Shown piece after piece: positions 1 through 11,859 of a stretch of 64,000 bases of DNA (position 1 is the first letter of the stretch; every line of letters starts with the position of its first letter). A model generated the notes under the pieces. That model had not been told where the DNA came from. It ran no database searches and saw nothing but the letters and a program-made list of their open reading frames with translations. Both the position numbers and the translations under genes were made by a program. The DNA comes from Sipunculus nudus. Lineage: Eukaryota > Annelida > Sipuncula > Golfingiida > Sipunculidae. The stretch spans positions 41,998,401-42,062,400 of the forward strand of contig CM049317.1 of NCBI GenBank assembly GCA_026874595.1, written 5' to 3'.

Positions 1-1400
1 GTAACTGCTGGGAACTGGAATCTTCTAACATGACATCCAGGGAGGTCCATGAAAATTCTCCTTGAAAACCTGGAATTAGGTCTCTGTAGCCCATATTCTT
101 CGAGCTATGGGGCTCCAAAGTCCCCCCCCCCCCCCCAGAATAATGGAAAATTTGATACAAAAGGTCTAGTATCTCAACAAATAGTTCATTGATTGCCATG
201 ATTCTTTGCATGCATATTCATCATGGAGTGTTTCAACAGTTTCTGCTGACTGGTGGTGTCACCTATATTTTTTCGATTTTTTTAATGATTTTTTTCTCTA
301 TTTTTTAGACCTTAAAAGATGCAGTCATCTGTTAACAGGGTAACCATTGGACCTAGAATCGTCTATCTTGACATGCTGGGAGGTCAATAAGATATATCCT
401 TTGAAACCTGAAATTAGGTCTCTGTTACCCATATCCTCTGAGCTATGGGGCTCAGTAGACCCCCCCCCCCACCAAAAAAAAACAAAAAAAAAACCTAACA
501 TTTTATACAAAAGCTCTAGTATCTCAACAAATTGTGCATTGATTGCCATGATTCTTTGCATGCATATTCATCATGGAGTGTTTCGTCAGTTCCTGCTGAC
601 TGGTGGCGTCACCTGTATTTTTTCGATTTTTTTTTATTTTTTTTCTTCATTTTTGAGACCTTAAAAGATGCAGTCATCTGTTAACAGGGCACAAATGGTA
701 ACCATTGGACCGAGAATCGTCTATCTTGACATGCTTGGAGGTCAATAAAATATATCCGTGGAAACCTGAAATTAGGTCTCTGTTACCCATATCCTCTGAG
801 CTACGGGGCTCAGTAGATCCCCAAGAAAAACTTAAAATTTGATACAAAAGCTCTAGTATCTCAACAAATTGTGCATTGATTGCCATGATTCTTTGCATGC
901 ATATTCATCATGGAGTGTTTCATCAATTCTTGCAGACTGGTGGCGCCACCTTGATTTTTCCCAATTTTTATACATTACGTCTCGATTTTTGAGACCTTCA
1001 AAGATGCGGTCATCCTATAACAGGGCAGGGAGGTCAATGAAAAATATCCTTGGAAACCTGAAATTAGGTCTCTGTTACCCATATTCTCTGAGCTATGGGG
1101 CTTATAAGCACCCATAGCATAATTAAAAATTTGATACCAAAGCAGGGCACAAATTATAACCATTCGACCTAGAATCTTCTAACTTAAAATGCAGGGAGGT
1201 CCATGAAAAGTCTCCTTGGAAACATGAAATTAGGTCTCTGTTACCCATATTCTATGAGCAATGGGGCTTATGAGCACACCGCAGAATATTTGAAAATTTG
1301 ATACCTAAGTAGGGCACATTTCATAACAATTGGACCCAGAATCTTCTCACTTGGCATCCTGAGAGTTCCTCAAAAGTTCTCCCCTCAAAACCTGAAATTG
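1..1400 (-). repeat. Pearl-like tandem monomers (family A), left copy
   Basis: Four to five degenerate monomers of roughly 290-360 bp, shortening toward the right. Each carries the same landmarks: a stretch reading 'ttaggtctctgttacccat', then 'agctatgggg' (near 113, 441, 800 and 1091), then a C-run, then a GGTGGCGCCACC-like palindrome (939-950 perfect; degenerate near 260 and 604). The same monomers occur in the opposite orientation at 25.1-26.7 and 31.2-33.2 kb, so this copy reads on the minus strand. The window edge cuts it, so its 3' end is not visible. Short ORFs inside are not coding. Similarity to bivalve pearl elements is judged by architecture, not by a database search. Confidence 0.8.
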
Positions 1401-1574
1401 GGTCACTTTTACCTATATTCTCAGAGTTTTTGGGTATGTTTGAGCATCCCAGAAGTAATGAAAAAATACAAATTGCCAGGTTCATCAGGAAAGGCTGGAT
1501 GGATTGTCATCAAATTTGGTGTGCTAATATGCATGAATGATGATGCCACCTATATTATCTTAATTAGTTACTGT

Positions 1575-1640
1575 GCTAGGATATATTGTAAACATGTCAG
1601 TCGGCTGAGCGTCATGACCCATGGGTCACATGTTATCATT
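1575..1640 (-). repeat. 5' terminal segment of family A with perfect 14-bp palindrome
   Basis: The palindrome TGACCCATGGGTCA lies at 1615-1628 and is followed on the minus strand by 'tgacgctcagc'. The same block begins the family A copies at 24928 and 31062, so it probably marks the 5' end of the element. In all three places the tandem monomers follow on the same side. Confidence 0.6.
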
Positions 1641-1644
1641 CATT

Positions 1645-1880
1645 TTTTAACTCTTGAGGTTCATCCATTTGCGAACTGAGAATATGCACTTCTCAACTTC
1701 TTGAATTTTCCTGTTCATGTCCTCGGGTTTGAAGGTGACACAGAGCTCAGTGTCATCTGCATAAAAATGATAGCTCATTCCATGCATGCGAAGCAGTTTC
1801 CCAAGAGATGCTGTATATAAAGTAAAAAGCATTGGTCTAAGGACCTTGAGGTATACCCAGCACTGCAGGGCCATCCATTT
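1645..1880 (-). pseudogene. LINE reverse transcriptase fragment (CR1/Jockey-like)
   Basis: A short minus-strand reading frame contains the reverse transcriptase catalytic motif YADDTELC preceded by 'LFTLYTASLGKLLRMHG'. This is the usual spacing of the palm motif in CR1/Jockey-type non-LTR retrotransposons. About 75 residues are recognisable. The finger and thumb regions are missing, so it is a dead scrap. It directly abuts the family A 5' terminus. The clade assignment is from motif style only. Confidence 0.65.
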
Positions 1881-2868
1881 TGACTGCTCATTTCCAATAG
1901 ATACAAATCTTGCTAAGCTTTTGTTCTTTCTTCACAAAATTTCAACAAATACAACAAAAATAGTTTCTCTTTAGGTCAACAGGAACCTTTAGAAATGATA
2001 ATAAATATACATTATTATATCAGATAAATATCTTTATTTACATAACAGACAATATCTTGCTAAGCATTTGTTCTTTCTTTTCCATATAAGACTAACATTA
2101 CCACATGCGTGCATAGAGAAACATGAAAATAATTATTAACTTATACGCCATATTTTATCTAAATGTGTGTATACTTAAATAATCGAACATAAAATAAATG
2201 TGAGTTAACAAACATAACATGTCAGTAGTTGACTTGCATGTTTGTTAGCAGAATAAAAGGGGGGCGATCCTCTGCGCCTCCTTATGAATACGCCCCTGTC
2301 AGAAGCCCCAGTTGTTTTCATGTGAGGCATGTAGACTGAGAAGAAATACAAAGAATATCAATGCAAATTGAAGGAATTTACGTCATTTTTCAAAGAAAGG
2401 TTCCCCCCCCCCCCCCCCCGGCTCCAAAGCCAATGTAATAATATAATATGCACTAACGGTATTTTGGATATGCATTTTTTGGTATAATTTATAAGGGTTT
2501 TCTGGATTAATTTTTTAATTACATTTAATTAAAAGTGGCCAGATCCATGGCTGGAGTAAAAGAAAATCCCTTTTTGAACGAGAACATGTATCCTTAATGC
2601 TGTTAAAAGTGCATACTATCATCCGGAATCATGGTCAACTGAGATGATATTTTATAAATTAAGGTATACAAGTTCTAGATGCATGGGTCTCACCATTCCA
2701 TTGGATTTGGACTGTCTGTGTGCATTTGAAATACCTACAATTTTGTTTTCCCCTGGCCTGCATTTGAGACAGCCAGCAAGCTACATCACCCCCGATTGAA
2801 CCAAATATTGGTGAGGCTCTAGCCTGTCCTGCCTCACCACTTCCACCTGCCCTAAAATCACTACCCAC
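1881..2868. other. No gene seen; AT-rich spacer with C-run
   Basis: AT-rich sequence without a convincing ORF. It holds an 18-base C homopolymer at about 2402-2419, similar to C-runs in other repeats of the window. Nothing else recognised. Confidence 0.5.
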
Positions 2869-3610
2869 TGACGGATAGAGATGGTCAGATGTTAATATAA
2901 AATCACGACCCACTGACGGACAGAGATGGTCAGATGTTAATATAAAATCAAGACCATCCTAAATTTATAGATGTAAAGATGTTATTATAAAGTTACGACC
3001 ATCATTGGTTTAGAGATGTACAGATGTTAATATAAAATCACGACCAGCCTTGGTTTAGAGCTATACAGATGTTAATACAAAATCACGACCAGCCTTGGTT
3101 TAGAGATGTACAGATGTTACTATAAAATCACAACCAGCCTTGGTTTAGATATGTACAGATGTTAATATAAAATCACGACCAGCCTTGGTTTAGAGATATA
3201 CAGATGTTAAAAAAAAATCACGACCAACCTTGGTTTAGAGATGTACATATGTTACTATAAAATCACAATCAGCCTTGGTTGGTCTCTCGTTGTCTTTAAT
3301 GCTTGATAAGCAACCAAAATTATGACGTAGAGAAAAACAGATCCACTATGACATGTGGAGACATCTGCAGGCGAACATAAAAACTAAAACACATTGAGAA
3401 ATAGGACCAAAATTTGATCATTTTGTTTTTGCACTGGAGGTATGCATGAGAGCAATCACTGACCCAAATTTGATTGAAATCAGATAATATTAAGGAATGT
3501 TAACGCACGGAAACGAACCTGATGGATGGACAGAAGGACAGACAGGCAGAGGGACAGACAGACAAACCCAAATCAATGTCCCTCACATCCGCGAAGCGGG
3601 GGACAAAAAA
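2869..3610 (+). repeat. Pearl-like element with 45-bp core repeats and terminal hairpin
   Basis: About nine copies of a 45-bp unit ('cagatgttaatataaaatca' plus 'cgaccagccttggtttagag'-type sequence) run from about 2870 to 3285. The start-to-start distance is 45 bp (2891, 2936, 2981, 3026). After about 230 bp comes an ACAG-rich stretch (3525-3565) and then a strong hairpin in which TGTCCC pairs with GGGACA around CCGCgaaGCGG (about 3577-3606). Core tandem repeat, then tetranucleotide stretch, then terminal hairpin is the pearl layout. Confidence 0.6.
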
Positions 3611-3784
3611 ATTGGTGTGCAAAAAACTCATGGTTACGTTCACCTTTTCATTAAATCATTAAGGCCCGGCTACACCGAACGCTGCGCTGCAAATGCTATT
3701 CTAAATAAACGGCTGAAAGCGGAGAAAGTTGACATTTTTTCAGCTTTGCTTTGCAGCGCTGCACAGCGCAGCGTTAGTTGTGGA

Positions 3785-4195
3785 CACCGTGTATTTGAGC
3801 GAGTTGGAGATTTGAGTGAGTGGTAGATTTGAGCGAGTTGGAGGTTTGAGTGAGTGATATATTTGAGTGAGTTGGAGATTTGAGTGAGTGGGAGATTTCA
3901 CTGAGTGGGAGATTTGAGTGAGTAGGAGAATTGAATGAGTGGGAGATTTGAGCGAGCTCGAGATTTCAGTGAGCTCGAGATTCCAATAAATCAGAAATTT
4001 CAGAGAGTTGGGGGATTTCAGTGAGTTGGAGATTTCAGCGAGTTGCAGATGTCAGAGAGTTTGAGATTTCAGTTGAGCGAGTTGGAGATTTAGGTGAGTT
4101 GGAGATTTCATTGAGTTGGAAATTTCTGGGAGTTGGAGATTTAAATGAGTTGGGGGATTAAATCAGAGAGTTGGAGATTTGGGTGAAGGGTGATT
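3785..4195. repeat. Degenerate minisatellite, about 20-23 bp unit
   Basis: About twenty degenerate copies of a unit of the form 'gagtgagtgggagatttga'. The sequence alternates gag(t/c)gag and (g/c)gagattt blocks and has no open frame of interest. Confidence 0.85.
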
Positions 4196-4404
4196 TGGGT
4201 TGAAGATTTTAGCTACGGCCCTGTCCATCTCAGTCGATGGCCCCTGTTTATTTTCTCTGATTTTGTGTAAGCCATGATAATTTAAAGGCTTGGGATAATA
4301 AAAAATAACCCCCTTAAAGTTTGACAATTTGATATAATATTTTGATACCTTTTTTAAACGAGTAAAACTAATGGAGCGATGGAAACGAATCATAGCATCA
4401 TACA

Positions 4405-4790
4405 TGGACATAGGTTATAATCTATGATACCTTCTTGCATGGACCCAGGTTATAATCTATAGAACCTTCTTGCATGGACCCAGGTTATAATCTATGGGAC
4501 CTTACATGGACCTAGGTTATAATCTATGGAACCTTTTTGCATGGGCCAAGGTTATAATCTATGGAACCTTCTTGCATGGACCCAGGTTATAATCTATGGA
4601 ACCTTCTTGCATGGACCCAGGTTATAATCTATGGAACCTTACATGGACCTAAGTTATAATCTATGGAACCTTCTTGCATGGACCCAGGTTATAATCTATG
4701 GAACCTTCTTGCATGGACCCAGGTTATAATCTATGGGACCTTCTTGCATGGACCCCAGTAATAATCTATGGAACCTTCTCGCATGGACCG
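4405..4790. repeat. Minisatellite, about 35-bp unit
   Basis: About eleven near-identical copies of a unit containing 'ggttataatctatggaacc' and 'ttcttgcatggaccca'. The copies are much cleaner than those of the neighbouring 3.8-4.2 kb array, so this array is younger or more homogenised. Short ORFs reading MEPSCMDPGY-type repeats are products of the repeat. Confidence 0.9.
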
Positions 4791-5500
4791 AGATTATACG
4801 ACTGGCACTTGCGTTCACTTTTCCTTGGTCTGCCAGAACAAAATCTGTCTTCCAAAAGTTTTGAAAAATTTTCTGTACGACTTTACGACAGGTGTGGCAT
4901 CAGTATTAAAATCAAATAGGAACATCTGGCGCCTAAAACTGGTTATTAATAATGCTAATTGATTCTCTACTATCTTAAGTGATACATCTATTGCTAGTAC
5001 TTGCCTTATTTTTCTCTATCCTGGCCTTATTTAGCCAGTGTATTGAACCATAATGTCGCAACTATTAAAAAAAGCCGAATCCAGTACGGTGGTGCAGCCT
5101 ATCTTCAGGGGGATATTTCTCACAACCATCAAAAATCAAGCTTTCTCCGTTTTTGTACCTATGCTTGAAAATATGTAATCTAAAATGGACATTTTTCAAT
5201 ACAATATGATATTTATTCAATTTGAGGTTTTGACACGGAAAGATTATAAATGTACAAAAGAAAAAAAACGCCTGGAGATATTTATATGCATTTTAAGATG
5301 ACATTGTCATTCAATGAACACTTGTTGCCAGATGTTAGCCATATCTCACTTTTCGTAAAAAAAAACTATTTTTTTTTTATCTTTAGGATCTTCAAAATAA
5401 TAACAAATGCATAGCAGATCTATGAGGATATACCTAATTGAATAAAGTATTTTTAAAACTAAACTGAGACAAGTTTGAAGATAAGTTTATACCAACTTAC
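4791..5500. other. No feature recognised
   Basis: AT-rich sequence with no convincing ORF, repeat or RNA gene. If the candidate exon at 5501-5625 is real, this is the start of its first intron. Confidence 0.4.
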
Positions 5501-5625
5501 CTGTATTGCCAGGTGGGACATTTTGGTATCCATAGAGACTCCGGGTCTTTAAGTTTGCCGGTCCCCCACTCTGGCGGCTCATCGGTATTGTGCGCCGTCG
5601 GTTGAAAAAACTCTAAAGATGTCAT
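5501..5625 (-). CDS. Candidate first coding exon of an unidentified host gene
   Basis: On the minus strand an ATG at 5625 opens a frame of 41 codons that begins MTSLEFFQPTAHNTDEPPEW and includes 'WGTGKLKDPESLWIPKC'. It ends at CAATACAG followed by GTAAGT (ACTTAC at 5495-5500 on the plus strand), a consensus splice donor. The frame is richer in charged residues, Pro and Trp than the low-complexity ORFs around it, and the block is GC-richer than its flanks. I do not recognise the family. No second exon was located, so this could be chance. It is the best host-gene candidate in the window. Confidence 0.35.
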
Positions 5626-6600
5626 GCTGACTTCGTAATTATTTCACTCTCTGTCGATACAGAAATAAAATCTAACGAAATACTAAAGTCTCTTCTTGTA
5701 GCGATATTTATATTTTGTTCAACTGCTGAAGAACTAATTACTAAACGTGCAGATTCTGTAATGAACTTGTACGCCAGATAATATAATGAATTGCCGATGT
5801 GGTCGGAAAGACACCAGTGAAGCGACGTCCTTGCTCTACAGATAGGCCACCTCAAGTTGTCAACCATGTATTCGCCTGTGCTACTAATGGAGCCCAATTA
5901 GCACAGTGGCGAGTGTCATATCGAGCTTGCCTTTTTTTGCGCGTGTGACAAACAAAAGCTGGACGTCAAGGTAAAAGTTAGCACACGCAGTTCTTATGTG
6001 TACACAAACTTGAAACCGGTGCAACCTGCCAGCTGTTGCCATGCTCAGTTGCTAAGGTACACAAACGCTGGGGGCAACCCGCCATGAGTTACTGTGCATA
6101 CATAACAGTTGGGCAGCGTGTCAAAAATCAAGCGTACCTGTGTCGGTGAGCCGCACGAGTACCTGGCCGGGCCTGACTGGTTCGTGCGGCCTGATGTATT
6201 GTTATAGATGAAACGCTACAGAATTTAGGGTACCCTTACCCATGGCAAAACCAACGCGACAACGACCATTCTGTAGCCCCCCCCCCCCCCCCCCCCGTAT
6301 ATATAATTCATAGGAGCCGAGTTCTTATAATCGTTCTATGGTAGTGATCCCGGCTGGATCCTCCATGGCTGCTAAAATAAAACGAGGATCCAATCGATCA
6401 CGGCGTTCAGTTGATTTTTACTATGATTGTAATTTTGTATAAAAAAGGGCCCACCTTGCTTCCTGCCCCAACCATTTTTTGTTTAAATTTCGGAATCATT
6501 AATTTTATTGATCTATACAGGGCTATACCTTTCAATTAAGGACAATGCCTGTTCCTAGGTTTGTCTATTATAGGCCTACAAAGGTGAACTATTGGAGAGG
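5626..6600. other. Unassigned spacer, possible 5' flank of the candidate exon
   Basis: Contains moderately GC-rich, CpG-containing sequence (5900-6200) and a long C homopolymer at about 6278-6296 next to a TATATA stretch. The overlapping 91-codon frame on the minus strand (5897 to 5622) has no recognisable domain and runs across the candidate start, so I treat it as a shadow. Confidence 0.3.
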
Positions 6601-6850
6601 TTACACATCTCTATATCTAATAGTGTAGTAGGAGGGCCCACCAGAAGCGAATCCGGGGGTGGGGGATGGGGGTCCGGACCTCCCTTTTTCAACCGCCGCA
6701 ACCTTTTTTAAGGGGTTCAGACACAATTTGGCGGACTGGACCCCCTCCTTTTCTGGACCTTGGGACCTTTTTTTAGGGATTTCATTGGTCCTCCTTGGTT
6801 TGACCCCCCCCCTTTTTTTCCCCCCAAATCCTGCATCCGCCCCTGCCACC
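6601..6850 (-). repeat. Dispersed repeat with 'ggggcggat-caggattt' end
   Basis: A G/C-homopolymer-rich segment whose right end, read on the minus strand, is 'ggggcggatgcaggattt'. The same end module occurs at about 34297-34320. Predicted ORFs here (Gly/Pro/Arg-rich) reflect purine and pyrimidine runs. It is probably a short dispersed element and the family is not identified. Confidence 0.5.
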
Positions 6851-7900
6851 TATCGAACCATACACCTGCACCAAAATATTTACATTTGACATTATACATC
6901 AATTTGTGCCTTAGGTCCTACCATTAATAAACCAACCGGTGCCGGATTAAGCTTGTGCGGAGCCTGTAGCATATATCATAGCGGGGCCCTAAATTAAATA
7001 TTGTGTAAATATTTAGATATGAATTACATGCCTACTTGTATGGTGTGATCATATTTATTTGCTATATAAGGCCTGCGATAATACATCGAATGTCTTATAA
7101 TTCACCAATAGTAGGCCTATTACTGATAACTGCCATGTAATTTGTCATTCCTTACACTCGAAGCCCGTCTCAGTCATGGTGTACAGGACAACTATGTTGG
7201 TATCAATTTAAAATGTCAAAGGGGATTAACAAAGAGCCATAAACAACAGCGGGGTTTCCCCATGTGAGTCTGTGACGAGATACACATATATATATGACAA
7301 GTTTTATAGTAATGTTATATCAAATTTAGGAGTAAGCAATCAAGTGTTCCGCAGTGAGGTCGGTCATTGCAAAGTAGTCAACACTGGTGTTATAATATAT
7401 ATGCTGGGATGAGCCGCCTGGTGACAGCATCAGGGTTTCAGACTCAAAATCGAACTCACAAGAGTACCAACCTCTGGTGGACACGTGACTCAGATCTCGT
7501 GTTTTGTCGGTGCAGGGTCAAATATGATATAAAACTACATGTATATGCTGTTGAAGTTACATTAATTTTCTAACTTTTGCTTGTGCAATTTTTTTAATTA
7601 ATTTTTATGTCAATTTCGCGTTGAAACTTATGCTCAATTCTCATTAATAGGGCTGCGCGATATTATCCATATATTTGATATATTGCGGTACGGTGATGCT
7701 TTTCAGCTGACTTTAAAAAAAAAGAAATCAGGAATATATGAAAAATTATTAAAGATGCATACTGAATGCAAAATTATAGTACAGATACATCTCACTGATG
7801 GCAAATTTTTGAAATAAGTTGAATATGGATACCAATTATTTATAATCCATGTACAGCCGTCTTTATATATCCACAGAGAGCTGAACATCCACGATTGTCA
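6851..7900. other. No feature recognised
   Basis: AT-rich spacer with a short TA microsatellite near 7285-7295. No supported ORF, RNA gene or inverted repeat was seen. Confidence 0.4.
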
Positions 7901-7902
7901 CA

Positions 7903-8985
7903 TTGCCTGGTATGATGGATTATTCAAATCATAAATCAATTTTTTAAAGCTTTTAAAAACATTCTTGTCATTATTAATCACAGATAACCTGAAATCTAAA
8001 TGTCTAGTGGCATGATGTAATAGATGCTGATAAACTGGTGCCAGGCATGATGTAACTGCTTCACACAGCTAACATATATGGTAAAAGACTCAATTCAATC
8101 TCCATAATTCAGCCAAAAATCATTCATGTGGAACAATTAAAGACAACTATTATAAGAATTATTGTGGGGATTATTCTTGTAAAATATCAAACAAATTGGC
8201 TTCAGTGGCGTCAATCGAAAAGTACAGCTTCCCGTAACTCAGCCAAAAAGCACTGAAACAAAACCATTTGAACAAACTTGAATTATCAACATCTTAGGGT
8301 AATTAATGTGATAAATTTTTAGAAGAAGATCTGTGTAGCCACTGAGCTAAAATGAGCTGTTATGGCATTTGACTTAATTCAGTTTCCCATAACTCAGCCA
8401 GAATTCAATGAACAGAGACCATTTGAACAAACTTCAGAGAGCACTATACCCAAGGGTCATTTCTGTGCGATATTGCACAATTTGACCAAATGGTTTCAGA
8501 GAAGAAGTTTTCTTGTAGCCTTAAAAATGATTCAAGCACTGATGACCCCTGTACAAAAATGGCCGATGCAGGTGGCGCCACCAATACCTGAATTTCAGAT
8601 ATGACTAATGTGACCAACATTGGCATTATTTGGTGATGACAGCTCGAGCCGTTACTGAGACTGAAATTTTAGTACGCTTTTTGGACAGGTGACTAAGTTC
8701 AACTTCCTGTAACTCGGCCAAAAATCACCGAACTGGAACCATTCGAACAAACTTGAGAGAGATTGTTTTTGGGATTATTTCTGTGAAATATTGGGCAAAA
8801 GATTTTAAGTTTTTCCCTATAAAATCTAAGTAAATGCAGATAGCAAAGAAATAAACAAAATCCGAAAGAGTTTTCTAGATGACTGATTTTTTGCACAACG
8901 TTTGGTGATGCTTACTCCTGTCGTTTTCGAGATAGTATGGATTAACGTACAGACGACGGACGACGCACGACTAATGAAAATTTAT
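7903..8985 (+). repeat. Pearl-like element, family B, copy 1
   Basis: Shares long near-identical blocks with 39720-41045, for example 'cttcacacagctaa' and 'ctcagccaaaa' with 'ccatttgaacaaacttg'. It includes three to four repeats of an 'aactcagccaaaaatcac' monomer and one perfect GGTGGCGCCACC palindrome (8571-8582). It ends with 'cgtacagacgacggacgacg' near 8946-8970, the tetranucleotide-like tail shared with family A and copy 2. Confidence 0.75.
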
Positions 8986-9525
8986 TGAAAAGTATTCCCG
9001 TAATGATTTTCACTCCTTACAATGTAGTTGTAGATTTAATCGGCTAAAATTTATGCCATAATAGTTATAACACCGGTATGTCTAGTTCAAGTCCAACAAT
9101 ATCCTAAGAAAGTAATTTCAAAATTTTCATTTTGCCCTTGAGATCATCATAAGATCGTAAATTAAATAGCGGTGAAAGGAAGTTAGATTTTGTAAAAGTT
9201 ATCATGAAATAAAAATAATACTTTATATAAATTTGCTTAAATAAAACTTAAATCCCATATGTTGAGATACGTTTTTACTAAATTATGTCATGAACCCGCT
9301 AATAATATATCTATACAGTAACCGTTCCGTTAATTAGGCCCTGGTTCCGCGTTCCGTTCCACTCCATGTTTTCAGCCAGCCCCGCATCATGTACTTAACC
9401 GGAAGTAGGAATAAAGCACCTGCTGTCCAGGCATCGGGAAGCCTTCAATGCCCGTTGATAAAAAGTGGATTACACTGTAAATAACCGTATATATGAACGA
9501 TTCCATGGTGCATGTGTGTGCATTT

Positions 9526-10060
9526 GATCACAGGCGCTTGAATTGCTATCAGTGTATATTCCGGTAAAATTTGTTACTTTTCTCGGTCATTTCCTTAATT
9601 CTATTACTTAACTGACATTTTCCCAGCGTCTTTCGCACTATATGGTCCATCTCTTTATTATTAATTTAATATTTGAGATAGGCAGGCATGAAGCCCCCAT
9701 TGTTAAGTCCGACAGTCATGGCACATCGGTTTCACGCTAAATTTGAAGTACATGCGTGATTGGCTGAACCATTGTTACGTCAGCGGTGTCACCATCTGAA
9801 GACTCCAGTCGTAGACTAGTAGACATATCAACCAATCAGAGAGCGCGTCCTCCGTTGTTATGCCATGGCTGTCGGACCTAACGACGGGGGCTTCTTGCCT
9901 GTCTATCTCAAATATAAGGTAAATAATAAAGAGATGGACCGTATAGTGTGAAATACGCTAGTAAAATATAAGATAAGTAATAGTTTTAAGGAAATGACCA
10001 AGAAAATTAACAAATTTTACCGAAATCTACACTGATAGCAATTCATGCGCTTGTGATTTG
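9526..10060. repeat. Long imperfect inverted repeat (fold-back element)
   Basis: The arm at 9526-9723 and the arm at 9861-10060 are reverse complements over about 195 bp with scattered mismatches. Matching blocks include 'gaattgctatcagtgta', 'ggtaaaatttgtta', 'ggtcatttcctt', 'ggtccatctctttatta' and 'atttgagata'. The 137-bp loop holds 'tgattggctg' and 'accaatcaga', a pair of CCAAT-type boxes in opposite orientation. No transposase is present, so this is a fold-back/MITE-like element or an old palindrome. Confidence 0.85.
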
Positions 10061-10074
10061 ATTCATCGGAGCCA

Positions 10075-10268
10075 CTATAGAACGCGGGCTTCAGAGCGAA
10101 TCTAGGATCACACACGCACTGTCTCGACGAGGTTATGAGTGGATACGGACGGTCGTTATGATGTTAAGGACTTGCGTAATGGAGGAGAGTGTATGTGGCA
10201 GATAAAAATAAGTAGCAAAATTAAGATGCAAGTCCTACGGTTGTTGGGCTGAAGCCCGCGTTCTATGG
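10075..10268. mobile_element. Short MITE-like element with 20-bp terminal inverted repeats
   Basis: CTATAGAACGCGGGCTTCAG at 10075-10094 is mirrored by CTGAAGCCCGCGTTCTATGG at 10249-10268 with two mismatches and about 154 bp between. It lies 15 bp from the fold-back element. No clear target-site duplication was seen, so mobility is inferred from the ends alone. Confidence 0.55.
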
Positions 10269-10493
10269 TAGTACCGATTCGTCTGTATTATGTGACAGCG
10301 GTGATCGTGAGCTTTTTGGGCCATTACGTGAAAATAAGTGGTGAAAGCCGAGACGGTCAGTGGGCGACATTGGAGGACTTGTTACTAAGTAGTCAAGGAG
10401 CTGTACATGTCACAATGGGTTGTATCGCTTTTTCTTGGGGGTTTGTGGCTCAAAATTCCGGGATATTTTTTCAGTCTTCTGTGACAAACCCCT
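10265..10493 (+). CDS. Candidate exon or small ORF with hydrophobic N-terminus
   Basis: The ATG at 10265 opens an 85-codon frame with a signal-peptide-like start (MVVPIRLYYVTAVIVSFLG). The stop is at 10520-10522. A consensus donor GTGAGT begins at 10494, so the frame might instead be a first exon of about 76 codons. No family was recognised. The ATG overlaps the right end of the MITE-like element, so the frame may have arisen by chance. Confidence 0.25.
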
Positions 10494-10522
10494 GTGAGTT
10501 ACCGGCGGCTGGAATTGGCTAA

Positions 10523-11159
10523 ATATTAACTTTTCAGTTCAATAAGACCCAATACTACAGTACTGGTCATTAGTGTTTTCATACAATGAAGAAACGGTGC
10601 GTGTTCTATAATACTATAAGTATTACTACTACTGTTAGTATAACGAAGTTATATTAATTAGTTTACTGATTAAGTGTATTTCATAGTTAATTTATAGACA
10701 TTTGTTCAAAACCCTACTTTAAAATCTTCAGTGCTGCAAATAATAAACGAAATTTTTATTCCGGAATAAACAAAAAATATGATGGGTGTATTACGAAAGA
10801 TGGCTTTGGTTTTTAAGTCTGACAGTCATCAGGTCATTGTGAATTTGTGTCTCCTAAAAGTTTTTAAAAGGCTCAAATTTTGACTTCTGCCATAAAGACT
10901 TAAGTAGTCCACACATTTGTCCCAGATGTGAAATAATGATAGTGTGTCAGGCTCTTGTAAGATCTCAATTTAATTTCCGATTGCAACAATAGAATGAGAT
11001 TGGTATACATTTATATAAATCTTTTCCTTTCTCCTTTAACCATAAAGTAAATAGTATACACCATATATATAAACAGCAGTTTGACGTATGGCTTGTTTGT
11101 AGTAAAAAAAAAGAATATTATTTGTACTTGCTTAAAAATATAAATACTTAAGCATGACA
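10523..11159. other. No feature recognised
   Basis: AT-rich spacer without a supported ORF or repeat. Confidence 0.4.
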
Positions 11160-11650
11160 GGTTATTGTCAGGCCAATATCTGTACTTTAATATGGCAGGC
11201 TATTGTTAGCTTCATATCTGTACCTCAAACAAATACCTGTCAGGTTATTGTTAGCCTCATATCTGTACTTAAAACAAACACGTCAGGTTATTGTTAGGCT
11301 CGTATCTGTAATTATTGCACATACATGCAAGGCTATTGTTAGGCTCATATCTGTACTTATTACACATACATGGCACTTTATTGTTAGGCTCATACCTGTA
11401 ATTATTACACATACATGACAGGTTATTGTTTGGCTATTTATTTGTAATTATTACACGTACTTGACAGGTTATGGTTAGGCTCATAAATGTTATTAATACA
11501 CATACCTTACAGGTTATTGTTATTCTCATGTCTTACACATATATGACAGATTCTTGTTAGGCTCAAACCTGTTATCATTACACATTAATGACGGGTTATT
11601 GTTAGGCTTATATATCTGTACCTATTATACCTATATGGCAGGCTATTTTT
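11160..11650. repeat. Minisatellite, about 46-bp unit
   Basis: About ten copies of a unit containing 'ggttattgttaggctcatat' and 'ctgtaattattacacataca'. Start-to-start distances are 44-46 bp (for example 11288, 11334, 11378, 11424). The 71-residue ORF inside is repeat-derived. Confidence 0.9.
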
Positions 11651-11859
11651 TAGCGTCACTTACTCGAAGCTTCAGGCATGACAGTGCGAATTGATATACT
11701 GCTACGAACTTGCTCTTGCAGACAGCAAAAAGTTATAAATTAGGTGACAGTTGCTGTAGCCAAAAAAAATCACGTGTTCTCGATTACAGGCCGTGTTAGT
11801 GCCAGTTAAAGGAGTTTAAAGTAGTGTTTATAACTAATATTAGAAATGACCCTAAAATT

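Noticed and set aside
3785-4790. CRISPR-like array
   Set aside because: Repeats are contiguous or degenerate with no unique spacers, the setting is eukaryotic, and there are no cas genes.
6601-6902. Gly/Pro-rich ORFs on both strands
   Set aside because: They are translations of G and C runs in a dispersed repeat; no domain and no consistent start or splice context.
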